Of a DNA stretch of 64,000 nt, positions 42,532 through 51,976 are shown piece after piece. Position numbers and translations under genes: made by a program. How positions within the stretch are numbered: the stretch's first letter is position 1; every line of letters begins with the position of its first letter. Origin of the DNA: Pyrenula massariospora (taxonomy: Eukaryota > Ascomycota > Eurotiomycetes > Pyrenulales > Pyrenulaceae). The stretch is from the NCBI GenBank assembly GCA_021030905.1, contig JAGFMI010000024.1, positions 62,001-126,000 on the forward strand. The letters run 5' to 3'. The notes below the pieces were generated by a model. The model made no database searches, was not told the origin of the DNA, and saw only the letters and a list, made by a program, of their open reading frames with translations.

Positions 42532-43124
42532 AAATGGGAAGTGAAAAAGAACAGAAAATTGAATGATGGAAGCGAAGGTGAAAGAAATGATATGAGGTGG
42601 TGTGATAAGGTTACGGCAGACGGGAGTTTCTCTTCTTTTTAGAAATTGCCTCGGTATCTGCTGGTAGGCATATGGACTTGGGGCTGAACACGAGCCAAGA
42701 TATGCTGATACGTTGATCCCTATGAGACCCTGAAATATTTGGGAGTCGTGAACGCAGGTGACGGGCTTGTAATTGCAATGGAGGTTAGTCGATGCCAAAT
42801 CAATTGATTTTTTGAATCATTAGAGAGTTGTCACCTTGCCAGCGAAAGCTTTTGCCTCATGAGCAGTCGTAATCTTATTCACTAGTGAATGTTAAAGGAT
42901 CTCATGGCATGGTCCCATACGTATATGAAGGTCCATCCGGTGCTTCCAAGTATTTAAAAATGCTAGACTGGATCGTGAAACGCTTAGTACGGAAGAGTCC
43001 ACTTCAAGCCAAGCAATTGCCCAGAAGCTCTTTTCCCCTACCTTTGGAATTGACTTCCCGAGTACGTCGTAGAGGTATACTTTCAAATCCTCTGTGTTGG
43101 GAATTATTCATTCTATGGGCATCA
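42532..43124. promoter_or_regulatory. Promoter region of palC
   Basis: About 590 bp. An open frame from 42885 runs in frame into palC, but the family start (MAFPFTLPTT) is at 43125, so this is leader. Two GCCAAG hexamers (42694 and 43008) fit the PacC consensus but are near chance expectation. Confidence 0.4.
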
Positions 43125-44555
43125 ATGGCCTTCCCCTTCACTTTACCAACTACTTCCCACGTCTCTTTCGCTGCCCATTTCTCCTCCACTACGCATCCTT
43201 CCCTTCCTACAACAGCTTCCTCACACCGAAATATTCTACGATCCGCCTTGAAGACTCACAAACGTCTGCCTCCAACTCAGCGCGCATCGCACCTCTCAAC
43301 AGTTCAGACAAATACGGATTCCTATCTGCCGTATCTTGTTACGCTTGAGAACGGCACATTTGGGCGTTTGATCTCTAGCGAATCAATTGAAGTGATATCT
43401 GCTTCAGATGTCTCAGTTGAATGGAGGCCTACCCTATCGAACTCATCCATTCCTTCTCGTGAGCCACCTCGTGTGAAGAGTAGCAGTCTTGCTTTTGAGC
43501 TTCATTCAGTGCTTCAAACTCTCGCCACGGTGCATTCTCTCTTAGCAAGGACCTCTCTCCTTTTCCTTTATTCTTCCACCCCGCCTCCATCAGAAGCTCG
43601 CATATCCGCCCTCCAGACAGCAACAAAGAGCCTCCTAATAGCCAACTCGATTCACTCCTACCTGCTCTCCCATCCTCCTTCTACTCCTCATCCTTCTGCC
43701 GCAATAGACCTGAATCCAAGCCTCCAAACAGCCCTTGGCGCCATTGCTCTCTCACTTGCCACCCTCTTCACTGTCCTGAAAGACGATCCATACCCACCAC
43801 TCCTCTCGGACACCCTCCGCAAAGACTCCAAAGACTACCTCATCGGTGCCCCAACCATCCCCAAAGTCCGCGCCCATCTCTTCGCCCGCCTCTGCGTCGC
43901 CGCGTCCGACCACGCGGCGCGCGCCGGCGCGGCCCTAGCCGCCGAGCCAAAAGCCTCCAACGACCTGAAATCCTACGCCGAGGACCTCCGCCGCACGGCC
44001 AAGGCCAAAGCATGCCGCTTCCTCGGCATCGACGCCGACCTCGCGGGCAACACGGGCGAAGGCATCGCCTGGCTCCGCGCCGCCAAACACACCCTCAACC
44101 CGTCCTCCTCTCCCGCCTCTCAATCCTCGTCCGGCAAGGAGGGCAGCAGGAAGTTCTTCCACCGCAGCCCCGCGGAGAAGCTGCCCGATCCGAACTCGCC
44201 GAGCTGGGGCATGGACGCGGGGCGGACCGAGGAGGCGCTCATCCTGAACTGGCTGGAGCAGCGGTGGGTCAAGATGAACGACACCGTCAACGTGCAGCTG
44301 GTTCCGGATTTCCGGGAGGTGCTGGCGAAGATCCCCAGCGGGAGGGACGTGCATGAGGCGAAGATGTATCGGCCGCCTGTGTTGGGGGAGGAGGAGCTGA
44401 GGGCGCTAAGGGGGCCGCCGGACCTTGCGGGGGGAGATGGGGAGGGTGAGGACGGCGGGAGCAGTGGGGATGAGGATGATGAGGTGATGAGGAGGGGGGT
44501 TGTTGGGGCGTTTCCGAGAATAGGGGAGGAGTATGCGAGGGGTGGGTATTATTAG
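43125..44555 (+). CDS. palC: PalC, BRO1-domain protein of ambient-pH signalling
   Basis: PalC links the plasma-membrane pH sensor complex (PalH/PalF) to ESCRT-III by binding Vps32 through its BRO1 domain, leading to PacC processing at alkaline pH. The start at ATG 43125 gives MAFPFTLPTTSHVSFAAHF, the typical N-terminus of the family; 476 aa, single exon. Conserved blocks: LRSALKTHKRLPPTQRASHL, VEWRPTLSNSSIPSREPPRV, a helical stretch (FELHSVLQTLATVHSLLART), and TIPKVRAHLFARLCVAASDH, all in the BRO1 fold (about 1-400). Near the end are ILNWLEQRWVKMNDTVNVQ and PSGRDVHEAKMYRPP, then an acidic, Gly-rich tail. Base composition changes sharply inside the gene: the part after about 43,850 is GC-rich, C-rich first and then G-rich. 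It converges on the complex I subunit gene 179 bp away. Confidence 0.92.
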   Translation: MAFPFTLPTTSHVSFAAHFSSTTHPSLPTTASSHRNILRSALKTHKRLPPTQRASHLSTVQTNTDSYLPYLVTLENGTFGRLISSESIEVISASDVSVEWRPTLSNSSIPSREPPRVKSSSLAFELHSVLQTLATVHSLLARTSLLFLYSSTPPPSEARISALQTATKSLLIANSIHSYLLSHPPSTPHPSAAIDLNPSLQTALGAIALSLATLFTVLKDDPYPPLLSDTLRKDSKDYLIGAPTIPKVRAHLFARLCVAASDHAARAGAALAAEPKASNDLKSYAEDLRRTAKAKACRFLGIDADLAGNTGEGIAWLRAAKHTLNPSSSPASQSSSGKEGSRKFFHRSPAEKLPDPNSPSWGMDAGRTEEALILNWLEQRWVKMNDTVNVQLVPDFREVLAKIPSGRDVHEAKMYRPPVLGEEELRALRGPPDLAGGDGEGEDGGSSGDEDDEVMRRGVVGAFPRIGEEYARGGYY

Positions 44556-44734
44556 GTTCTGGAAAAAGACGTCTGAGAAATTGTGTAGTCTTTTAATCTT
44601 GATCTTTGATGGCCTAAATGCAGGCTAGTATCTACAAAAGTGTTGCCTCCGCCTTGCCATCCTCATAAAATACTCAGCATAGTAACGAAAAGCCTCTCTT
44701 CATACCATCCCAGCTCATTCTTCCCATCCCCTCC

Positions 44735-45202
44735 CTACTCCGGCTTTTCCGCAAACCTCCCCTCCTTCCTTGCATACTGCGGCGCATTCGCCCACTCACT
44801 CTTCCCCGCCACCGTCCCCCTGACCCCCATCCTCTCCGGCGCAATCGGAAAATCCGTCCGGTATTTCTCCTTCTCCTCCTCTGGGATGTCCGGCCCATCC
44901 ACCCCGGGTATGAAATTCTGCTGCCGGCCGCGGAACCCCGTCTCCCGGCTCTCCTGAAGGAGCTGCAGGTAGCGCACGCGGTAGCGGCCGCACTTCTCGA
45001 GGTGGTTGACGCCCTCGCGGCGGTAGCACTTGCCCATCTCTTCGCCGACGAGGCGAGCCATCATCTTGCGGACCCATTGTTCGCGGACGATGGCGTCGCG
45101 GGCTTTGATGACGGCGGTGGTGTCGTTGAAATCGACGCCTTCGAATGTTGGGGGGACGGTGGGCTTTTTGGCAAGGAAGAGGTCGGATTCGGGGGTGGGC
45201 AT
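44735..45202 (-). CDS. nuo-12.3: Mitochondrial complex I 12.3-kDa subunit (NDUFB10/PDSW family)
   Basis: Accessory subunit of the proton-pumping membrane arm of NADH:ubiquinone oxidoreductase. ATG 45202, single exon, 155 aa. The start MPTPESDLFLAKKPTVPPTF closely matches the Neurospora 12.3-kDa subunit as I recall it, followed by DAIVREQWVRKMMARLVGEE, CYRREGVNHLEKCG and RYLQLLQESRE. The two Cys (KCYRRE and EKCGRY) fit the spaced Cys residues of this intermembrane-space family. The C-terminal 50 residues (from about GRQQNFIPGVDGPDI) extend beyond the roughly 105 residues I remember for Neurospora; this could be a lineage extension or a missed intron, but no clear splice pair is visible. Confidence 0.88.
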   Translation of the reverse strand: MPTPESDLFLAKKPTVPPTFEGVDFNDTTAVIKARDAIVREQWVRKMMARLVGEEMGKCYRREGVNHLEKCGRYRVRYLQLLQESRETGFRGRQQNFIPGVDGPDIPEEEKEKYRTDFPIAPERMGVRGTVAGKSEWANAPQYARKEGRFAEKPE

Positions 45203-45572
45203 GGTGGGTGGTGGTGTTTGAGACGAGTTGTGGTGGTGGTAGGTTGGGTCGGTGGTGTGGAGGTCGGCCGGATGGGAGATTTATAGGCGTGTGGAGTTGT
45301 TTATTTGAGCTTCAAGATGTATCGGAGGGCGTTTGATATTGGTAGTGCTTGGTAAGTTCAGGATGAGTTGTCATTAGATAGTTTGAGCACCTCGGTTTGC
45401 TCGTGCTGCAGTGGAGTCGGTCGCTAGGGAGAGGATCACAACACACTCCCGAGCATGGTAATTGGTTATTCAGGTGTGTTGGCTGTGACTGCTCGCTCTA
45501 GGGACACGTTGAAGACGGTATTTCGATGAATTGAACCGTGTGTAAGAGTACCGTCAATTGGATTGAAGCTCC
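45203..45572. other. Intergenic upstream of the complex I gene
   Basis: 370 bp, G/T-rich next to the complex I start (45,190-45,290). Nothing else is recognised. Confidence 0.4.
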
Positions 45573-46427
45573 TCAAATCCACTCCGCGCCTCCAGGCGCC
45601 AAGCCAGACCCCTGCATCACCCCACTCACCACTCGCCCTTCAGCATCGACAGCTTCCTCTCCTCCACCCTTCCACATCGAACCCCCTGCCATCCACCCCA
45701 ACTTTACCGCACCGCCAACCCCATGTTCTAATACACTATCCAACACCCGGCTCCCTCTATTCTTCAAACTCCACCCCCTCCGTAGCCCCTTCTCCCCTAC
45801 CCCTGTATCCATTCCCGTCACTGTAATCGGATCCTCCTCCAACACCTTCCTCCCCCTCTCCTCCCTCCGCCCTTTCGCTTCCCTCCTCCCCTTCCCACTC
45901 GGGCCTCTGATCAGAACAGCCCTCGCCACCCCTCTCCGCATCTGCATCCTCACCCCTTCCTCCACTCCTCTCCCCTCCACAACCCGCCACTCAAACCTTT
46001 CCAACCGCTCCCTCCTCGCCCCCTGACACGCCCCACAGAGCGCGTCCAGTTTGTACGTGAAGAACGGGTGCGAGAGCATGTGTCCACACACGTTCAGCCT
46101 GGGTGGCGCCGCGGCCTTCTTGCGTGGGAGCGGCGCGGACGGGTAAGTTGGTCTCTCTTTCTCCGTCTCCTTCTCTGCGTCCATCTCTTCTCGTTCCGCT
46201 GCCCTTGCGCTCTGTTGAGCGGGCGGCGATACGGGCGGTAGTGCCTCGAGCACGCTCTGCAGGTGGAAGGGGTTCGGGGTGTTGGTGAGGATGGGGGACG
46301 AGAGGGAGGGCTTGCGGGCGGAGAGCGGGGTCGGGGGGCTAAAGGGGCAGGTTGAGCTGGGGATGGTGGTAGGGGAGGGGTGGGTGTGGCCGCAGAGGGT
46401 ATAGAGGTAGAGGTAATGGAAGCACAT
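45573..46427 (-). CDS. Unknown protein with an N-terminal CGH motif and a Cys-pair segment
   Basis: ATG 46427 gives 284 aa, single exon. It starts MCFHYLYLYTLCGHTHPSP, a beginning that recurs in poorly characterised Pezizomycotina proteins that open with an aromatic run and CGH. A Pro/Ser-rich linker and a charged helix (QQSARAAEREEMDAEKETEK) follow. A central NVCGHMLSHPFF and LDALCGACQGARRERLERF may form a small zinc site with the N-terminal Cys/His. The C-terminal half is Arg/Gly-rich and probably disordered. I cannot assign a function. The coding strand is C-rich at the 5' end and G-rich at the 3' end, like its neighbours. Confidence 0.7.
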   Translation of the reverse strand: MCFHYLYLYTLCGHTHPSPTTIPSSTCPFSPPTPLSARKPSLSSPILTNTPNPFHLQSVLEALPPVSPPAQQSARAAEREEMDAEKETEKERPTYPSAPLPRKKAAAPPRLNVCGHMLSHPFFTYKLDALCGACQGARRERLERFEWRVVEGRGVEEGVRMQMRRGVARAVLIRGPSGKGRREAKGRREERGRKVLEEDPITVTGMDTGVGEKGLRRGWSLKNRGSRVLDSVLEHGVGGAVKLGWMAGGSMWKGGGEEAVDAEGRVVSGVMQGSGLAPGGAEWI

Positions 46428-47086
46428 GCCAGGGGTTTTAATTCGGTTGGAGTGCGGAAGAGTGGACGGAGATGTGGCCGGCGGAGTGGATCAACTTTGT
46501 TGTTAGTATTTGTGTGCGTCTTGTAACGTTGAATGAATTTTATCTAGGTCGATGGTATATTTCTTCGATGGTAGTGCGATAAAGACCATTTCCAACCTAT
46601 TACCGTTCGTCCGACCAACAGACCATTGTATTGCGCAGCTTCCCATGCGTCGGACATACACGTCAGGAATCTTTCAAGCCAAACCCTCTTTGTCCCAACC
46701 AGGCAGAGACTTTGCTTGGACAGATAGCACAAAGAAAGGCCATGATATGACAAACACTGCCGCCTTGGGTAATAGTTATTTTTCAGATAGTTTGGATGCG
46801 TATCCAGGTACGGAGAACCAGAAAGTCACTCGGCTTGGAGAAATGGCGGGGGTGATAAACTTTTGATCTTTTGTCTCATCGAGCTTGAACGCGTGCCAGC
46901 CTTTCATCAGACAACAGCTGATCAGTTTTCATTAAAAGTACAGTGTGGAAACCAAATCTCTTCCATCCAGTACCAACAAGGATATCTCTAACAAGCGAAC
47001 GCGCCCGCGTATCGCCGATCGACCGTTGAGCCTCTCCGATATCACCAACCATGCTTATCCAACGCTTCAATATGCATATGCAATTT
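46428..47086. other. Intergenic, nothing recognised
   Basis: About 660 bp. A 104-codon plus-strand frame (46552-46866) begins at a non-ATG codon and lacks motifs. Part will be the 3' UTR of the Skt5-like gene. Confidence 0.4.
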
Positions 47087-49290
47087 TCAAAAGATGCCAA
47101 ACTTTTTGTTCTTCCCCTTTTCCCCATCCGTTTTATTTTTGCCCGGCAATGCCGCCGTCACTGGATCTGCACCCATGGACGCAGCACGTATCGCCTGGAT
47201 CCGATGCTTTGCCCTCTCATCACCATGATCTGCCGCTCGGACGTACCAGACGTTCGCTTCGAGGGGATCCCGCCGGCAACCAATGCCCATTTCTGTGAAG
47301 TAACCTGTTGCGTATTCTGCTTTTGGAAGCCCTATTTGACAATATTAGTGACTAATGCGCATTATGCGGGGCTTGAGTTTGGAGTGAACGAACCTTCCTC
47401 GGCAGCCCTCCTCGCCCATTCATACGCCTCATTTTCGTCCTTTTCCAGAACAGGTTCAGCACCGACCATGTACCAGGCGCAGAGTGCCATCATCGCCAGC
47501 GGATGGCCACGCTGGGCACCGCCAGTATAGAAATGGACGCTCAGCGCAGGGTCTCGTGGACAGGTCAACTTGCCGTGTTCATAGGCGTCGCCTAAGCGGT
47601 AGTTCGCTTCTGCATGGCCCAAATCGGCTGATTTGGTGAAAAGCTGGGCGGTGTACGACTCGTCGCGGAAGATGTCATCTCCGTAGCCGGTCTCATGGAG
47701 GACACCGAGCTCGTACGGGGCGGAGTTGTACTGGTAATCTGCAGACTCAGCTGCGCGCTTGAGCCATTTAACACCCTCTCTGTACCTCTTTCCTAAACCC
47801 ATGTCTCCATTCATACATGCTCGGCCTAACCTGAGCATAGCTCCAGGGTGGTTCTTTGAGGCTGCTTGGCGGTAGAATTGGACTGCTTTGGCTGCGTCAA
47901 CTTTGCTGCCCCAACCAAACTCGTAGCAGAGGGCAGCACGGTAACCTGCCTCTGCGTGGCCATGTTTGGATGCGGAAACGAAGAGAGGAAACGCTTTCTC
48001 ATAGTCCTCCTTTCCTTTGTTGAACAATCCGCTAGAGAATCCATCTGCAAGATAGTACTGCGCGAAGGGGTAACTTCGATCTGAAAGTCTTTGCAAAATC
48101 TTTTGTGCTTCTTTTAAGAGACTTTCTTGCGAATTGGATGACGACTTGTCAGAGCGACCTGACGCAGAAATCTCATCTTCAAGGCGGGTCTCTTGGGCAA
48201 CGCTTATCATGAATACTGCAAACTCATATGCAACAGCCGGGTCATTGGTTTTTTTGGCGTTTGCCCTGTACATATCAAGGGTTTTCCGCGTTGAAAGCAA
48301 CTCTGCGTTATCACCGACTACTCGGCGTAAGCCAGTGTTGCCCAGATTGTCTGCAGCCATGGGGGCTGGCTGGGGATATGGGACGTTCAGGAGGTCGACA
48401 TATGACATTGGTCGCACATCTGGGGAAGCCGACATGGAATGGGCGGACCTAGGCCGTGCATAGCTCCCAGGGGTTAGTTGAGGAGATCGCGTCCTGCCTC
48501 GACCGATTTCCGAGCCAGATGATAATACAGAGTCGGGTCTAGGCAATGACCTGCGCTTGTCTCTGGGGTGAGGAGCCAAATGCTGGTCCCGAACACCATC
48601 GCTGGTTATGGATGCCGCATCAGATATCGAAGATCGCCCTGTTATCCTTGATACATGTCGGTCTCCGTGCCGATGGTCCTCAAATAACTGGTGATGATAA
48701 TGCAAAGGCTCAAAAGTTTCATTTGGTTGAGGAGCCTCATTGTAACTTCCCGACGATGGAACTCTGCGATCGTTTTCTTGCGCTACCTCTGATTTTATTC
48801 TTTCCGGCTGGGAATTATATACAGACGTCGATAGTCCCGATGGTCCTTGCGAGGGTCTATTGGGACTAAGATCCTGGTTCAACGGTGACGGGCGAAAGGG
48901 GAGAGTCTGTGGCGTTGCTCGGCCGCTTCCGCCTGTCATAGGAGAAAGCTCGTGTATTGATTGATTCCCAGAGGTAGCCCTGGAATGTGCCGGCGAGATT
49001 TGCGAACCATGATCTTCGATGGGGACGCTGAACGACTGAGGCTGACGGTGGTCTGGAGGGGGGTGAACTCGGACAGCGCTTTGTGGAGAGTCTTGTACAA
49101 CAGCGTCATCGTCGTGCGCTATCGGCACTGGCTTTCGATGGATCCGCTGTGGGCGCCCAATATTTTCTCCAAGCTCTTTCAAGGGCAGAGGCAATTCATT
49201 GGGCGATATCGGCGACGACGGACTATAGGGGAGTGGTGGTAGCGAAGGGTTAGATGGCGGCCGAGCCATTTCAGTCTTCAATGAGCCCAT
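47087..49290 (-). CDS. SKT5: Skt5/Chs4-type activator of chitin synthase, Sel1-repeat protein
   Basis: Family members bind and activate Chs3-type (class IV) chitin synthase and anchor it at bud necks or septa. Two exons are inferred: 49290-47394 and 47331-47087 (62-bp intron, donor GTTCGT), 713 aa. The join restores AAEEGLPKAEYATGYFTEMG, a complete Sel1 repeat. The N-terminal 290 residues are Pro/Ser-rich. From about 320 the family core starts (LLSTRKTLDMYRANAKKTND, AYEFAVFMISVAQET), then at least seven Sel1 repeats of about 36 residues (for example AEAGYRAALCYEFGWGSKVD, AEANYRLGDAYEHG, HPLAMMALCAWYMVGAEPVL, ANVWYVRAADHGDERAKHR). The end is basic, GKNKKFGIF. Yeast Chs4 ends in a prenylation CaaX box; none is seen here. 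The gene is divergent from the class IV chitin synthase. Confidence 0.93.
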
Positions 49291-51976
49291 TCCCCGATCG
49301 CCAGGTCGATTGTCAACACCTCGTCAATGTCTCTCGACCCATACGCTTCCAAAATTTTGGACGGACGTCTGTCGCAAAGAAATTATCAAGAAATTAAAAA
49401 TCGAGGAATTCGACCTGGAAAATTCTTGTCTCTGTCAGCACTTCGTTGCATGGCCCGGGCTCAACCAAGGGATAAGTACAGTGGAAGACTTGCCCCTAAT
49501 TTAATCCGAACATTCAAGCTGGAAGTCAAAATGATAGGCTTTTCTCCTTGTATAACACGACTGGAAGGGCTCATAACATTTCCCAACTCTTTCGTCTGCC
49601 TGGGATTTCACGTTGGAGAGATTTGCGGATAGAAATGATTGCTTCCAAGACTTTGTACAGCGATTGAGAATACACAAGCCAGGAATGGGCGAAGGAGCCG
49701 TATCTGAGGCGATTGCTTTTTGAGATTCAATACGACTGACCTTCAACAACGGCGTCACCGGCCTTCCTGTCAGGGTCTTTTCTGGTGTGCAAGGCTAGCC
49801 AGGTGACAGGCTTCCCCGCAAACGGGCGCCTTTAGTGGCTACCGAAGTTTGGAGACGGGCGTAACCGAGGATTTGATGTCGATAGACTTCGTCAACGTCG
49901 ATTTCCAAGGAGGCTCAAATGGTGGATTGAACAGAGGTGTGTACAAAGTGAAGGGAAGTCGATGTGGTGTTCGTAGGAAGCATGTGCATCCATGACTGGT
50001 AAGCGCACGTTCACAGTGTGACGGTAACCATGGCAGGTGGATCGATGGTGTGCGAGCATCAGGAGGAAGCTCCACAGCCTGCAACCGTACGCAAAGTAGC
50101 AAAGACTAGGCGAGGCAAGGCAGTGTAGTAGTACAAGTACGGGTACGTCCGCGGGGGCGGTGAGGCTAGCAGCAGAAGAGGTACCGGGTACAGTTGGGGC
50201 GATCCCGAACCAGACGTCCAAGCCCAAAGAATGAGCCACGGGGGGTCCACGAGGCCCAAAGTGTCGGCGAGGCGCCCCTGGTCCCGCCAAAGACCGCGCC
50301 CACCCCAGCCGGTTGCGGTCGGCGCCTGCGCAGATCTCTCTACCCATCCACCCCTCCTGAAGCCCGAAAAACACATGCTCTGACACAAGTAGAGATTTTC
50401 AACATTCGCTATTGACAAAGAATGTCTCATCTCGGGGGGTACGAAAGATCCCGGCCGCGCAATCCCCGTATTGACAGGATCCAAAACGAGTGTTGACATT
50501 CAAGGCTGCGGGCCAACAAAACTTGACCCCATCCTTCATCGCCTGCCGCATCCGGTCTGTGCTGGCACGAGGTTGAAGTATTTTGTTACAAATGGTGCTG
50601 TCAATCCATCGGTGACAGGCGCGGAGCAGAACGCCCACCCTCCTGATCAAGCACAATGGACGGGCCTCGTCGAGCTGCCAAGGCCCACCGGTGGCAGCGT
50701 GGCAATGGTGTGGTGAAACAAGGTTTCTTATTCTTACTAGTCGCAGGGTGATATTTGCATGTGCTATTGGGATGCCTCGTGTGTGAAAACTGGACACTGG
50801 TGACGTCTCCACCGCACCTGGGCTCCAAGGGCACAGCCTGGATCATGTCTCACCAACCAAAAGCTTCCCATCCCCTCGTTGATGCCACCCGACGAGACGA
50901 CCAGACGGATATACGTAGCATCGCAGACGAGACAGCCCTTGCCGTGGGATAGGAATTTGTACGTTAAGCCAACAGGTGCGTTATCTGAATGGAGCTTCGA
51001 CAAAGCCGTCTGTATAAAGTTCTTGAGAAATACAGGGAGCGCTCGGCCCAGAAGGATTGCAGGAAGAGGCTCTTTGTGATCGGCGGGGGTTTGGCTTCTC
51101 CCGGGCAACGCCAAATATATCGAGCGAGCCGGGAGGCGACAGCGAGCAAACGCATCGGTCCTTCTCATCACGCTTCAAGGACACTCAAAATGAGAGACCA
51201 TGAATGTGATTGTGTTGAAGTGTAGACTTATAGTTTGGCATCACGGTAGTATTTGCATGCTTCCTTGAACACATGATTCCAAGAGTCTCAGGCGTGTTAG
51301 AGCCGTTGCCATCGCCGCCGATTGGTGCATAAAGCTTGTGTACCGGGGCACAACTTGCCAGGTACCCTCTACGATTACTGCGATTACAGCCGGCGACTGG
51401 CCCTGGGCCCCATCCCTTCTGGCCGGGCATCCAGGGATGCTGAGAGAACCCTCCCTCTCTGACTTGCTCGCTTACCAGCCTCTTCCCCTCTGACTGCGCC
51501 ATCAACCAGCCGAGAGTCTTGGCTACTAGGAGGAAAACATCGATCCAAGATCCACCATCCTCCTACCATTGCCGGTGCAACCACAAACCACTTGACTTCG
51601 CAAGTCATTGACAATCGCTTGGACTGTCACTCGTTTCTCTACCTCTCCGAAAAATCTAGGGAGCTCGTCTGGATCATCGTCGCTTTCCGTCCGCTCGGAG
51701 AATTGCCACTCGCTCGCTTGAAGCTCACAATCTCCAACCAAACATTGGCGACTGAAGAGCCCACTTCTGGACAACCTCTCGTCGGCGTTGAAATCAGGAT
51801 CAACCGCTATCAAAATCCGCCTCTGTGTTCAGTCAAAAGGTACTAAAGCGTTGGAGAAACTGATCAAGGAGCTTGGAAGGGGCGCTAAGGCCGCGCAATC
51901 CTTTCCTATCGGCTTCGGTGCGTCGAGAATGCGTTCACAAAGGAATGCGATTTACTGAATCACTTTGCTAGACGCC
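49291..51976. promoter_or_regulatory. 2.7-kb divergent region between Skt5 activator and chitin synthase
   Basis: No gene is supported; frames on both strands (up to about 164 codons) start mostly at non-ATG codons and show no motif. The interval should hold both promoters and leaders. The last 500 bases before 51977 are pyrimidine-rich, consistent with a long chitin synthase leader. Confidence 0.5.

Noticed and set aside
42694-43013. Two GCCAAG hexamers (42694, 43008) upstream of palC as PacC sites
   Set aside because: The hexamer is expected about once in 600 bp on two strands by chance, so two copies are not evidence of pH control.
42885-43124. 80-codon upstream extension of PalC
   Set aside because: The family start motif is at ATG 43125 and the extension is not PalC-like.
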